A stretch of DNA of 64,000 nt. Origin: Pseudomonas sp. 2FG. Lineage in GTDB: Bacteria > Pseudomonadota > Gammaproteobacteria > Pseudomonadales > Pseudomonadaceae. The stretch lies in contig NZ_SCMP01000004.1 of NCBI RefSeq assembly GCF_005502935.1, forward strand, positions 1-64,000. Reading direction: 5' to 3'. Position numbers and translations under genes: made by a program. Positions 40,430 to 50,086 of the stretch are shown here, one piece after another. The notes beneath the pieces were generated by a model. It saw only the letters and a list, made by a program, of their open reading frames with translations. It did no database searches and was not told where the DNA came from. Each line of letters opens with the position of its first letter. Positions within the stretch are counted from its first letter, which is position 1.

Positions 40430-41310
40430 CGGTTCCCCTCCAGGTGCAGGCGAAACGCCAAATAGTGCTTGAGCACCTGCTCCGGCGCCTCGGTCTGCGG
40501 ATAGTGGCCGATACCGTCCAACAACAGGGTATCGGGTTGCGGAATCAGCTCGCGATAACGCGCCACCATATGGGCGCCGGAAATCGGATCGACCGCACCG
40601 TCGATCACCCGCAGCGGTACGCCGCCTTTTTGCATGGCCGCAACCCAGCGCTCACGCTGCACCCGACGCTCCGGTATATAGCGGATCAGGCGGTGCATCA
40701 CGCCCGGGCCATCGTTCGCCGCGATCAGGCGCCAGAAGTCGTCCAGCTCACTGGCACTCGGCCGGGTGTTGGGACCGAAGATTTTCCCGAAGCTAGCGGC
40801 CAGCTTCCGCCGGGAAAACAGCCGGCCGATCAACGGGCCCAGCGGGCCGAGCAACAGCTTCTGCACCAGCACCGGCCTATGGGTTTCCGGAAACAGCCCA
40901 CCATTGAGGAAGACGCAGGATGCCAGTTGCAGGCGCCCGTCGTGATGGCGCGCCAGCAATTCCTGCGCGACGCTGTCGCCATAGTCATGGGCCAGGACAT
41001 GCACGGCCCCGTCAATGCGCAAATGACTCAGCAACGCCTGCTGGAGATCCGCCTGTTCCAGCAGGCTGTAGGCATGCCCACGGGGCTTGGCCGAATCGCC
41101 GAAGCCGAGCATGTCGCAGGCGATCAGCCGATATTTTTGCGCCAGCGGCTGCCACAGGTAGTGCCAGTCCCAACTGGCGGTGGGAAAGCCGTGAAGCAAC
41201 AGCAGCGGCTCGCCCTCCCCGGCCGTCCAATAGCGGATGGCGTGGCCGCGGAAGTCGAAGCTCTGCCCCTGCGCCCGCCAGTCGTGCAAGGCAATCCCGG
41301 CCAGGGCCAT
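40408..41310 (-). CDS. Alpha/beta hydrolase (haloalkane dehalogenase/epoxide hydrolase-like)
   Basis: 300 residues. The oxyanion region is LLLHGFPTASWDWHYLW and the nucleophile elbow VLAHDYGDSVAQ has Asp, not Ser, in the nucleophile position, as in haloalkane dehalogenases and epoxide hydrolases. The catalytic His is in LLDGIGHYPQTEAPEQV. Substrate unknown. It is the middle gene of aldolase-hydrolase-DUF1569: its ATG shares one base with the aldolase stop (TGATG) and its 3' end overlaps DUF1569. Confidence 0.85.
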   Translation of the reverse strand: MALAGIALHDWRAQGQSFDFRGHAIRYWTAGEGEPLLLLHGFPTASWDWHYLWQPLAQKYRLIACDMLGFGDSAKPRGHAYSLLEQADLQQALLSHLRIDGAVHVLAHDYGDSVAQELLARHHDGRLQLASCVFLNGGLFPETHRPVLVQKLLLGPLGPLIGRLFSRRKLAASFGKIFGPNTRPSASELDDFWRLIAANDGPGVMHRLIRYIPERRVQRERWVAAMQKGGVPLRVIDGAVDPISGAHMVARYRELIPQPDTLLLDGIGHYPQTEAPEQVLKHYLAFRLHLEGNRCNDGSC

Positions 41311-42101
41311 CAGGCGGCGTAACCGGGGTTCTGTTGATCCAGTTTGCGCAGCAGCGCCGGCCAGGCCAGTTGCCCGCCCATGCCCTGGGCGCTGCGCATC
41401 ACCCCGGCGACCATGGCTTTGGCACCCGCCAGGATCGGCTGAGGAATATGGATCAGCTCGACGCCGCCACTCTGCGCCATGACTTGCACCTCACAGGCGC
41501 GCTGCAGGGTGAACATCATCAGGAAGGCATCGGCGATGCTGCTCGAGCAGGTCAGCAGACCATGGTTGGGCAGGATCATGAAGTTGCTTTCACCCAGGTC
41601 CGCCTGCAAGCGCGCCTTCTCCTCGTGGTTCAGCGCCACCCCCTCGTAACCGTGATAGGACAGGCTGGAGAGGACGAACAGCGATTGCTGCGACAGCGGC
41701 AGCAAACCCTGCTTCTGCGCCGAGACGGCGATGCCGGCGGCGGTATGGGTGTGCAGCACGCAGGCCACATCATGGCGGACTTCATGCACCGCACTGTGGA
41801 TGGTGTAACCGGCCGGGTTGATCTCATAGGGGCTGTCCATCAACTTGACGCCGCCGAGATCGACCTTGACCAGGCTGGAGGCGGTGATCTCGTGGAACAT
41901 CAGGCCGAAGGGGTTGATCAGGAAGTCTTCGCTGCCCGGCACCTTGGCCGAGATGTGGGTGAAGATCAGATCATCCCAACCGTGCAAGGCCACCAGGCGG
42001 TAGCAGGCGGCAAGATCGACACGGGCCTGCCACTCGGCGGCAGAGACCCGATCCTTGATGTTCGCGGTGGGCAGAACTTGGGCTGTGTTCACGGGGTTCA
42101 C
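41310..42101 (-). CDS. Class II aldolase/adducin-family protein
   Basis: 263 residues, Zn-dependent aldolase fold. ACYRLVALHGWDDLIFTHISAKVPG is the family opening, with metal ligands in LHTHTAAGIAV and a further His in LPNHGLLTCSSSIADAF. Family members cleave sugar phosphates (fuculose-1-phosphate, ribulose-5-phosphate epimerase) or have unknown roles; this bacterial subgroup lacks a known substrate. First gene of a coupled three-gene unit. Confidence 0.88.
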   Translation of the reverse strand: MNPVNTAQVLPTANIKDRVSAAEWQARVDLAACYRLVALHGWDDLIFTHISAKVPGSEDFLINPFGLMFHEITASSLVKVDLGGVKLMDSPYEINPAGYTIHSAVHEVRHDVACVLHTHTAAGIAVSAQKQGLLPLSQQSLFVLSSLSYHGYEGVALNHEEKARLQADLGESNFMILPNHGLLTCSSSIADAFLMMFTLQRACEVQVMAQSGGVELIHIPQPILAGAKAMVAGVMRSAQGMGGQLAWPALLRKLDQQNPGYAA

Positions 42102-42303
42102 CTCGGCATTTATTAGTGTGGCGTGCCGAGGAGTCTAGCGAGGGATGCCGCCGCCGGTAGTTGCCGTGGCAGCCAGCTTAGTGGCCGAGCGAGTCAGAGC
42201 GCCGCGACTTCAGCTGGCTCAGCAGAGAGATTGAGCAGGCCGTTGAAGAATGTAACGAGGGGCGGGCGCAGCTCACGGATCAGCTCAACGGCGCGCGGAT
42301 GCA

Positions 42304-42756
42304 TCAGGCCTTCAACGAGGCGGCGAAGTCGGCCAGCCAAGGCTCGGCATCGGTTTCCGGGTTGACCGTCTCGCTGGCGTCCAGCCGCAGCATGGCCTGC
42401 ACCTCGCGGATACCCAGCTCGGCAAACAGCTCGCGGACCTGTTCGCCGCCGGCACAGAAGGTGTCGCCATAGCTGGAATCGCCCAGGCCGATCACCGCAC
42501 CGGGCAAGCCACGCCACCCCGGCAGTTGATCGCGGATCGCGTAGTAGAGCGGTTGCAGATTATCGGGCAACTCGCCCATGCCAGTGGTCGAGGTCACCGC
42601 CAGAAAGGCCTCGGGAGCAAAGGCCTGCAATTCGGCCAGGCTCGCCCGCGGGTTATGCCAGGCGTCGAAACCCGCCGCCTTGAGTACCTGCTCGGCGTGG
42701 CGGGCGACTTCCTCGGCGGTACCGAAGACCGAACCGGAGAGAATGGCGACTTTCAT
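42304..42756 (-). CDS. Flavodoxin
   Basis: 150-residue FMN electron carrier. The phosphate-binding loop is SGSVFGTAEEVA at 8-19; TSTTGMGELPDNLQPLYYAI and GLGDSSYGDTFCAGGEQV line the isoalloxazine and match the MioC/flavodoxin family. Redox partner unknown. A 140-base foldback element starts 29 bases upstream of the ATG and probably carries or displaces its promoter. The 200 bases after its stop (42102-42303) show only fragmentary reading frames. Confidence 0.88.
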   Translation of the reverse strand: MKVAILSGSVFGTAEEVARHAEQVLKAAGFDAWHNPRASLAELQAFAPEAFLAVTSTTGMGELPDNLQPLYYAIRDQLPGWRGLPGAVIGLGDSSYGDTFCAGGEQVRELFAELGIREVQAMLRLDASETVNPETDAEPWLADFAASLKA

Positions 42757-42784
42757 ACAATGGCTCCCGAAACTGGCTGCGACT

Positions 42785-42924
42785 CAGGCTTTGTGAAAAC
42801 GTAGCGAGCGAAGGTTAGACAAGGCAAAAACAGGCGAAAAAGCGCAGTTTACATGGGGTAAATGAGCATTTTGAGCCTGTTTTTAACGCCGTATAACCGA
42901 GCGCAGTAGCTTTCACACAGCCTG
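42785..42924. mobile_element. MITE-like foldback element
   Basis: A 140-base near-palindrome. Its ends are CAGGCTTTGTGAAA (42785-42798) and the complement of CAGGCTGTGTGAAA (42911-42924), 13 of 14 matching. Further in, AAAAACAGGC (42826-42835) pairs with GCCTGTTTTT (42875-42884) and TTTAC with GTAAA at the centre, so the whole unit can fold into one imperfect hairpin. It is non-coding, lies between the divergent flavodoxin and folM genes, and resembles short elements found many times in Pseudomonas genomes. Confidence 0.75.
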
Positions 42925-43177
42925 AAATGCCGGGCATTATGCCTGATGAGACTCGCGGCGATCCGCGCCGCCGTGAATACCCGCCGGCCCTGCCCTCAGG
43001 TGCCGCGCAATTAGTGCAACACCCGGCGCCTGCCAGCACCCGGACTGCCTTCGGCACGCTAGGCGCGAGCGCGCCACGCCCGCAGCTTTTGTGCACAGCG
43101 GCGGACTGCGGTAACGTTGCCCTGTCCGCCGCCCCTACTGCTCGGGCTGGCGCCTACTTTTAGCCGACGAGTCGCGC

Positions 43178-43885
43178 ATGAGCGTTTCCGCCCCCATTCT
43201 GATTACTGGCGCCAGCCAGCGGATCGGCCAACACTGCGCCGAACGCCTGCTCGATGATGGCCATGCGGTAATCATCAGCTATCGCACTGAGCGCGAGAGC
43301 GTGGCGCACCTGCGCGCACGCGGGGCCTTGACGCTGCCAGCGGACTTCTCCACCGAGGCCGGTATCCTGGCCTTTATCGCCACGCTCAAGAGCCACACCC
43401 AGCGCCTGCGCGCGATTGTGCATAACGCCTCGCAGTGGCTGACGGAAACGCCGGGCAACGAAGCCGCCGCCTTCCAGCAGATGTTCAGCGTGCACATGCT
43501 CGCGCCTTACCTGATCAACCTGCAGTGCGCCGAATTGCTCGAGCGCTCGAGCCCGGCCGATATTGTCCACATCGGTGATGACGTGGCGCGCAGAGGCAGT
43601 GCCAATCGCCCGGCCTACTGCGCCAGCAAGGCCGGGCTGGATAGTCTGACGTTGTCCTTTGCGGCCAAATTCGCGCCACGGATCAAGGTCAACGGCATCG
43701 CCCCGGCGCTGATCCTGTTCAACGAGCACGACGACGCGGCGTACCGCGCCAAGACCCTGGGCAAATCCGCGCTGGGCATCGAGCCGGGGCCCGAGGTGAT
43801 CTACCAGAGCCTGCGCTATCTGCTCGACAACCCCTACGTCACCGGCACCACGCTGACCGTCAACGGCGGCCGCCACCTCAAATGA
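43178..43885 (+). CDS. folM: Dihydromonapterin reductase FolM (SDR)
   Basis: NADPH-dependent reductase of dihydromonapterin/dihydrofolate, 235 residues. SDR features: ILITGASQRIGQHCAERL at 6-23, HNASQWL, and YCASKAGLD. The Arg in the cofactor loop (ASQRIG) and downstream folX support FolM rather than a generic SDR. Tetrahydromonapterin is the cofactor of phenylalanine hydroxylase in Pseudomonas. In P. aeruginosa a GTP cyclohydrolase gene (folE) lies between folM and folX; it is absent here. Confidence 0.88.
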   Translation: MSVSAPILITGASQRIGQHCAERLLDDGHAVIISYRTERESVAHLRARGALTLPADFSTEAGILAFIATLKSHTQRLRAIVHNASQWLTETPGNEAAAFQQMFSVHMLAPYLINLQCAELLERSSPADIVHIGDDVARRGSANRPAYCASKAGLDSLTLSFAAKFAPRIKVNGIAPALILFNEHDDAAYRAKTLGKSALGIEPGPEVIYQSLRYLLDNPYVTGTTLTVNGGRHLK

Positions 43886-43954
43886 GCCGGCGGCGGGCGC
43901 AGCGGAATATACCCGCCACGAATTCCTGAAACTGATTGGACGGAGTAACTAGTT

Positions 43955-44326
43955 ATGCCGCGACTGGAGCCTGGAATGGCACGGATTCGGGTCAAAGACC
44001 TGCGTCTGCGCACCTACATCGGAATCAAAGAGGAAGAGATCAACAACAAGCAGGACGTGCTGATCAACCTGACCATCCTCTACCCGGCGGTCGACGCCGT
44101 ACAGGTCAACGATATCGAACACGCGCTGAACTACCGCACCATCACCAAGGCGATCATCCAGCACGTCGAAGGCCATCGCTTCGCCCTGCTCGAACGCCTG
44201 ACCCAGGAAATCCTCGACCTGGTGATGAGCCACCCGAGCGTGCGTTACGCCGAAGTGGAAGTGGACAAGCCGCACGCCCTGCGCTTTGCCGAGTCGGTGT
44301 CGATCACCCTCGCCGGGCATCGCTAA
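43955..44326 (+). CDS. folX: Dihydroneopterin triphosphate 2'-epimerase FolX
   Basis: Converts dihydroneopterin triphosphate to the monapterin epimer, upstream of FolM. 123 residues; the sequence follows E. coli FolX closely: [66 protein letters not shown]. An internal ATG at 43976 is an alternative start. It lies 69 bases after folM, same strand, so the two form a monapterin unit. Confidence 0.92.
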   Translation: MPRLEPGMARIRVKDLRLRTYIGIKEEEINNKQDVLINLTILYPAVDAVQVNDIEHALNYRTITKAIIQHVEGHRFALLERLTQEILDLVMSHPSVRYAEVEVDKPHALRFAESVSITLAGHR

Positions 44327-44492
44327 GCACCTGTTCACTATCTGCTGCTCTTGGTCATGCGGCGTTGAAACCAGGTTCTTAGCCGACACTCATACCGCCC
44401 GACAGCTCGCAGCCGTCGGGCATTGCTGCTTCAGCCCAGCGCTTCTATCATCGCGCCCATCTGCCACCCGCACGTCCTCGGAGAACCCTGCC

Positions 44493-44786
44493 ATGACCGA
44501 GCAAGAACACCTCGAACTCGAAGCCGCCGCCTTCCGCCAACTGGTGCAACACCTGCGTTCGCGCCCGGATGTGCAGAACATCGAGCTGATGAACCTCGCC
44601 GGCTTCTGTCGCAACTGCCTGTCCAAGTGGTACAAGGCCGCCGCCGACGACATCGGCCTGGCCGTCACCGCCGAGCAGGCCCGCGAAGAGATCTACGGCA
44701 TGCCGTACAGCGAGTGGAAGAGCAAATACCAGCAGGAAGCCAGCAGCGAACAACAGGCGGCTTTCGATAAGGGCCACAAGCCATGA
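44493..44786 (+). CDS. DUF1244 protein
   Basis: 97-residue cytoplasmic protein. The core LMNLAGFCRNCLSKWYKAAA with a CxxC pair and the C-terminal REEIYGMPYSEWKSKYQ are the DUF1244 signature. Function unknown. The ATG at 44493 has CGGAG upstream; the long frame to 44286 is an artefact. Its stop overlaps the next start (ATGA). Confidence 0.88.
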   Translation: MTEQEHLELEAAAFRQLVQHLRSRPDVQNIELMNLAGFCRNCLSKWYKAAADDIGLAVTAEQAREEIYGMPYSEWKSKYQQEASSEQQAAFDKGHKP

Positions 44787-45124
44787 GCGCACTCCTCGAC
44801 TTTCGCGCCAGCCTGCGCAGCGAGCAGCACCTGTTCGCCGCCACCCTGGCCTTTATCGCCGAGCACTACGACTATCGGCCCAGCGCCTTTGTCAACGGCA
44901 CGCTGGAAAACGCCGCCGGACAGAATGAAGGCTCCTGCAAGACCCTCGGCCTGGCGCTGCTGGAAGGCTTGAGCCTGGAAGAGACCCTGCAGGCCTTCGG
45001 CGAACACTACCGTGCCGTCTTGGCCAGCCCGGATGGCTCCGACCACGGCAATATCCGCGCGCTGATGGAAACCGGCCTGAGCGGCGTGCGTTTCACCCAG
45101 CCGCCGCTCAAGCACAAGGGTTAA
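44783..45124 (+). CDS. HopJ-family protein
   Basis: 113 residues. SEQHLFAATLAFIAEHYDYRP, NGTLENAAGQNEGSCKTLGLAL and LFGEHYRAVL-like FGEHYRAVLASPDG mark the HopJ family. The family was named after a P. syringae type III candidate but is widespread as a housekeeping protein of unknown function; no secretion genes are near. Translationally coupled to DUF1244. Confidence 0.85.
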   Translation: MSALLDFRASLRSEQHLFAATLAFIAEHYDYRPSAFVNGTLENAAGQNEGSCKTLGLALLEGLSLEETLQAFGEHYRAVLASPDGSDHGNIRALMETGLSGVRFTQPPLKHKG

Positions 45125-45290
45125 GAAGCCACGCCGTCATGCGCAAATAACCGCGCAACTGTCGGCAACGGCTGACAGACATATCTCAAAAACCCACTTA
45201 TCCTGCAGCCCTGGAAAACACCAAGGACGGTGTTCCGCACGCTGACGCGCCGTCCTCCGTTGCCCCCTTACCTGGCTTGGAGTCGCGTGG

Positions 45291-45878
45291 ATGCAGCAGA
45301 CCTTGGTATGGAAACCCTGGACCAACCCTGGCGTGGAAAACCTGCGCCTGAAGCAGGATGACAGCGGTATACACGCCAGCAGCCATCTGATGCAGAGCGT
45401 GCGTGGCCAGAGCATTGCGGCCACCTACGTCTTGAACTGCGACCCACGCTGGCGGTTTCGCCGCCTGTGGCTGAAGGTCGACAACTTCGGGCAAAAAAGC
45501 CTGACCTTGGATCGCGATATCCGTGGCCGCTGGTATCAGAACGGCGAACTGCGCCACGACCTGCTCGACTGCCAGCACGTGATGCTCTCCGCCTCGCCCT
45601 TTACCCATACGCCGGCCTTGCAACGCTGTGCCCTGGAAGCCGGGCAGAGCGAGCAAGTGCAGGTGGCCTATATCGACCTGCTGACCCTCAAGGTCGAGGC
45701 CCGCACCCAACGTTACCTGTGCCTGCGCCAGCACGCCGAGCAGACGCTTTACCGCTGCGAAGCGGAAGGCAAAAAGCCCCGCGAACTGACCGTCGATCGC
45801 GATGCGCTGCTGATGAAAGCCAGCGATCAGTACCTGCGCATGAGTTCACGGACGCTGACGTTGAACACCTGGGTATGA
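45291..45878 (+). CDS. Glycolipid-binding domain protein (DUF1089, PA1994-like)
   Basis: 195-residue protein of the putative glycolipid-binding family (PF06475), a beta-rich fold. Blocks: GIHASSHLMQSVRGQSIAATY, WRFRRLWLKVDNFG, RGRWYQNGELRHDLLDCQHV and SASPFTHTPALQR. The ligand assignment is structural inference in the family; the cellular role is unknown. Ends at a strong terminator shared with trxB. Confidence 0.82.
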   Translation: MQQTLVWKPWTNPGVENLRLKQDDSGIHASSHLMQSVRGQSIAATYVLNCDPRWRFRRLWLKVDNFGQKSLTLDRDIRGRWYQNGELRHDLLDCQHVMLSASPFTHTPALQRCALEAGQSEQVQVAYIDLLTLKVEARTQRYLCLRQHAEQTLYRCEAEGKKPRELTVDRDALLMKASDQYLRMSSRTLTLNTWV

Positions 45879-45897
45879 ACCCGCGCCGCTAAGCAGA

Positions 45898-45918
45898 AGC
45901 CCCGCACTTGGCGGGGCT
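45898..45918. terminator. Terminator between convergent genes
   Basis: AGCCCCGC / GCGGGGCT stem (5-base loop) followed by TTTTTATT; convergent genes end 20 bases to the left and 18 to the right. The U-run favours the plus-strand gene. Confidence 0.85.
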
Positions 45919-45935
45919 TTTTATTACAGCGGTAC

Positions 45936-46967
<1,032 letters not shown>

Positions 46968-47113
46968 CTAAAAAGGTCTGCCTAACGCAGAGAATTTGGC
47001 CATCGGGCCTTAGCCCAACGGCTGCCGACTGAAGAACGCCTTCAGCCGGCATGATCCATCCACAGCGGATGGATCCTGTTGTTGCAGGTCAAGCGTTCCA
47101 GCGGGCTGCGAAA

Positions 47114-47713
47114 TTACAGTGCCGCAGCGTTTTCCGCCAGGTAGGAAGCCACACCGGCAGCGTCGGCCTTCATGCCTTTCTGGCCTTTGCGCCAGCCGGC
47201 CGGGCAGACTTCGCCGTGCTCTTCGGTGAACTGCAGGGCCTCGACCAGACGCAGCACTTCGTCGACTTCACGACCCAGCGGCAGGTTGTTCACCACCTGG
47301 TGCTGGACCACGCCGTTCTTGTCGAGCAGGAAGGTCGCACGCAGCGCCACGCCGTCTTCGTGTTCAACGCCATAGGCGCGAGTGATTTCGTGCTTAACGT
47401 CGGCCACCATGGTGAACTCGACTGCGCCGATACCGCCCTTCTCGACCGGGGTGTTGCGCCAGGCGTAGTGGGTGAACTGCGAGTCGATCGACACGCCGAC
47501 CACTTCCACGCCCAACTCGCGGAATTTATCCATGCGGTTGTTGTGCGCGATGATTTCCGACGGGCAGACGAAGGTGAAGTCCAGCGGCCAGAAGAACAGC
47601 ACCACATATTTGCCGCGCAGGGCGGACAGCTGGAAGTTCTCGACTATGGAACCGTCACCCAATACCGCAGCAGAGGTGAAGTCCGGGGCTTGCTTGTTGA
47701 CCAATACGCTCAT
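47114..47713 (-). CDS. ahpC: 2-Cys peroxiredoxin (AhpC/TSA family)
   Basis: Reduces hydrogen peroxide and organic hydroperoxides. 199 residues with the peroxidatic Cys50 in DFTFVCPSE, resolving Cys170 in GEVCPAGW, and a C-terminal helix typical of robust or sensitive typical 2-Cys enzymes. The nearby trxB product can supply reductant through thioredoxin. Several AhpC-type paralogues occur in Pseudomonas; this one corresponds to the thioredoxin-peroxidase type rather than the ahpF-linked gene, since no ahpF is present. Confidence 0.93.
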   Translation of the reverse strand: MSVLVNKQAPDFTSAAVLGDGSIVENFQLSALRGKYVVLFFWPLDFTFVCPSEIIAHNNRMDKFRELGVEVVGVSIDSQFTHYAWRNTPVEKGGIGAVEFTMVADVKHEITRAYGVEHEDGVALRATFLLDKNGVVQHQVVNNLPLGREVDEVLRLVEALQFTEEHGEVCPAGWRKGQKGMKADAAGVASYLAENAAAL

Positions 47714-47816
47714 GGAAAAACTCCTTTAGCTTTAAATTTGAGGGCGAGTGGAAGAATTGACGGCAAGGCTACGCAGGCCCGATCAATTGAGGAAGTGCCG
47801 ATTCTTAATCCACTTG

Positions 47817-47831
47817 ATAGGCAATCCCTAT
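47817..47831. promoter_or_regulatory. OxyR-like half-site (candidate)
   Basis: ATAGGCAATCCCTAT has the ATAG-N7-CTAT core of an OxyR half operator, about 105 bases upstream of the peroxiredoxin start. The internal T and A of the consensus and a second properly spaced ATAG-N7-CTAT are absent, so this is only suggestive. Confidence 0.3.
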
Positions 47832-47923
47832 GCAGACTGAGCGCCGCAGACAAGCCGCCCAGGCTTTCCCCTCACCCCCAAAGCCGGTAAGGTCGGCGCG
47901 ACTTTAACTCTCGGGAGACCCCC

Positions 47924-48679
47924 ATGCCCGCCCCTGTACTGTCCGGCCCACAATATTTGCGCGAAGGCCTGAAGCTGGTGCTGAGCCCTGGCTTACGGCT
48001 GTTCGTGCTGTTGCCGCTGGCGATTAACCTGATCCTCTTCGTTGCCTTGATCGGTTTTGCCGTGCAGCAGTTCAACGGCTGGATCACGGCGTTTATGCCC
48101 GACCTGCCGGACTGGCTGAGCTTTCTCAGCTACCTGCTCTGGCCGCTGTTCTTTGTGCTGGTACTGCTGATGGTGTTTTTCACCTTCACCCTGCTGGCCA
48201 ACATCATCGCCGCACCGTTTAACGGCTTCCTGGCGGAAAAAGTCGAAGTGGTGCTGCGTGGCGAGGACAACTTCCCGGCGTTTCGCTGGAGTGAGTTGGT
48301 AGCCATGGTGCCGCGCACCTTTGGCCGTGAATTGCGCAAACTCGGCTACTTCCTGCCGCGCGCCATCGCCCTGCTGATCCTGTCGTTTATCCCGGTGCTC
48401 AACCTGCTGGCCGCGCCGCTGTGGCTGCTGTTTGGCGTGTGGATGATGTGCGTGCAATACATCGACTACCCGGCGGACAACCACAAGCTGGGCTGGAACG
48501 AGATGCTCGCCTGGCTGCGCGAGAAGCGCTGGCAGAGCCTCGGCTTCGGCGGCTCGGTGTACCTGGCGCTGCTGATTCCGGGGGTCAACATCCTGATGAT
48601 GCCCGCGGCCGTGGCCGGCGCCACCTTGTTCTGGGTGCGTGAGCGCGGCGATAGCGCTGTCACGGCGGCGCAACGCTAA
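47924..48679 (+). CDS. cysZ: Sulfate transporter CysZ
   Basis: Inner-membrane sulfate permease that feeds cysteine synthesis. 251 residues; long hydrophobic helices at about 25-45, 68-100, 140-175 and 205-230, with the family blocks [35 protein letters not shown] and [16 protein letters not shown]. The gene is divergent to the peroxiredoxin gene. Downstream is a glycosyltransferase gene on the same strand. Confidence 0.92.
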   Translation: MPAPVLSGPQYLREGLKLVLSPGLRLFVLLPLAINLILFVALIGFAVQQFNGWITAFMPDLPDWLSFLSYLLWPLFFVLVLLMVFFTFTLLANIIAAPFNGFLAEKVEVVLRGEDNFPAFRWSELVAMVPRTFGRELRKLGYFLPRAIALLILSFIPVLNLLAAPLWLLFGVWMMCVQYIDYPADNHKLGWNEMLAWLREKRWQSLGFGGSVYLALLIPGVNILMMPAAVAGATLFWVRERGDSAVTAAQR

Positions 48680-48718
48680 CGTCACACGGGTTACATGGCG
48701 CCAGCCGAGACTGGCGCC

Positions 48719-49885
48719 ATGACCGCCTCTCCCCTGCATATCGCGCTGATCAGTGAAACCTTCCCGCCGGAAATCAACGGCGTGGCCAATACCCTCGGGC
48801 GCCTGTGTGCGGGCCTGCGTGAGCGTGGCCATCGCCTGCAACTGGTACGCCCACGCCAGGCTGCCGACCAGGGCCAGAACAGCGATGACGACCTGCTGCT
48901 GACCCGCGGCTGGCCGTTGCCCGGCTACCCCGGTTTGCAGTGGGGCCAGGCGTCCATGCACAAACTGCTGCGGCGCTGGCAACGCCAGCGTCCGGATGTG
49001 CTCTATATCGCCACCGAAGGCCCGCTGGGGCTGTCCGCCCTGCGCGCCGCGCGCCGCCTCGGGATTCCGGTGGTCAGCGGGTTTCACACCAACTTTCAGC
49101 AATACAGCGAGCACTACGGCCTCGGCCTGCTGACCCGGGCGCTGACCCATTACCTGCGCTGGTTTCACAACCGTTCACAGCTGACCCTGGTGCCCAGCGC
49201 CAGCCAGCGCCTGGAGCTGGAGCGGCGCAGCTTCGAGCGGGTCGATCTGCTGGCGCGCGGCGTCGATGGGCAACTGTTTCACCCGGCCAAACGCTCGACC
49301 GAGCTCCGCGCGAGCTGGGGGCTGGGGGACGACGATCTGGCGGTGCTGCATGTCGGCAGGCTCGCAGCGGAGAAGAACCTGGGCCTACTCGCCCGCAGTT
49401 TTAACACGTTGCAAGCCGCCCACCCGCAACGGCGGCTGAAGCTGATCCTGGTCGGTGACGGCCCGCAGCGCAGCGAGCTGCAGCAGGCGTTGCCGGATGC
49501 CCTGTTCTGCGGCGTGCAACGCGGCGAAGAGCTGGCCGCGCATTACGCCTGCGGCGATCTGTTCCTGTTTCCCAGCCTCTCGGAAACCTTCGGCAATGTG
49601 CTGCTGGAAGCGCTCGCCTCCGGGCTTGCCGTGGTGGCATTCGACCAGGCCGCAGCGGCCCAGCATATCCACCATGGGCATAACGGCGCGCTGGCCATGC
49701 CGGGGGATGATGCGGCCTTTATCGATGGCGCCTGCTGGCTGTTGGAGGACACCGAGACCTTGCGCCGCGTGCGCCTGAACGCTCGCCAACATGCCGGTCG
49801 GCAGGGCTGGGAGGCCATAGTCCAGCGCTTCGAGGAGCACCTGCGCAGCGCTCGCCAGAAAAGTGAAGCCAGCTGCGGATCGTAA
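48719..49885 (+). CDS. Glycosyltransferase family 4 (alpha-mannosyltransferase-like)
   Basis: 388-residue GT-B glycosyltransferase. The N-terminal domain opens with IALISETFPPEINGVANTLG, the motif of GDP-mannose-dependent mannosyltransferases of the MgtA/PimB type. FHTNFQQYSEHYG and the C-terminal donor-binding FPSLSETFGNVLLEALASGL with the E-x7-E pair complete the GT4 pattern. It could glycosylate a lipid or a polyol; acceptor unknown. An in-frame ATG at 48695 would add eight residues; neither start has a strong ribosome site. It begins 39 bases after cysZ. Confidence 0.88.
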   Translation: MTASPLHIALISETFPPEINGVANTLGRLCAGLRERGHRLQLVRPRQAADQGQNSDDDLLLTRGWPLPGYPGLQWGQASMHKLLRRWQRQRPDVLYIATEGPLGLSALRAARRLGIPVVSGFHTNFQQYSEHYGLGLLTRALTHYLRWFHNRSQLTLVPSASQRLELERRSFERVDLLARGVDGQLFHPAKRSTELRASWGLGDDDLAVLHVGRLAAEKNLGLLARSFNTLQAAHPQRRLKLILVGDGPQRSELQQALPDALFCGVQRGEELAAHYACGDLFLFPSLSETFGNVLLEALASGLAVVAFDQAAAAQHIHHGHNGALAMPGDDAAFIDGACWLLEDTETLRRVRLNARQHAGRQGWEAIVQRFEEHLRSARQKSEASCGS

Positions 49886-49982
49886 ACAGGCTTGAACCAG
49901 CGCTAGCTGTGAGGCTCGCCGCTTGCCGTCTTGACCGAACGCAGTCAGCCCAACCGATTGCGGGTTTCGCCAGGCGAAAAAA

Positions 49983-50002
49983 AGCCCCGATGTGCCGGGG
50001 CT
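49983..50002 (-). terminator. Terminator of the old-yellow-enzyme gene
   Basis: AGCCCCG / CGGGGCT stem with a run of seven A on the left, i.e. a U-run on the minus strand, 85 bases after the stop at 50087. Confidence 0.8.
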
Positions 50003-50086
50003 GCTCCCACATCCTTGTGGATCGCTTGAGGAGTGGCGCGCTGGCTAAACAGCGCACCGGGGGAACACCACTAAATAACCGCTAAC

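Noticed and set aside
42102..42303. Possible gene fragment after flavodoxin (minus-strand frame reading RAVELIRELRPPLVTFFNG)
   Set aside because: Too short, no start or recognisable family; could be a decayed repeat, but I cannot support a gene.
44783..45124. HopJ as a type III effector
   Set aside because: The family is widespread in non-pathogens, there are no secretion genes or hrp box nearby, and it is coupled to a housekeeping DUF1244 gene.
49958..49980. GGGTTTCGCC near 49960 as a third copy of the dyad repeat
   Set aside because: Only about ten bases match one arm; the partner arm and flanks are absent.
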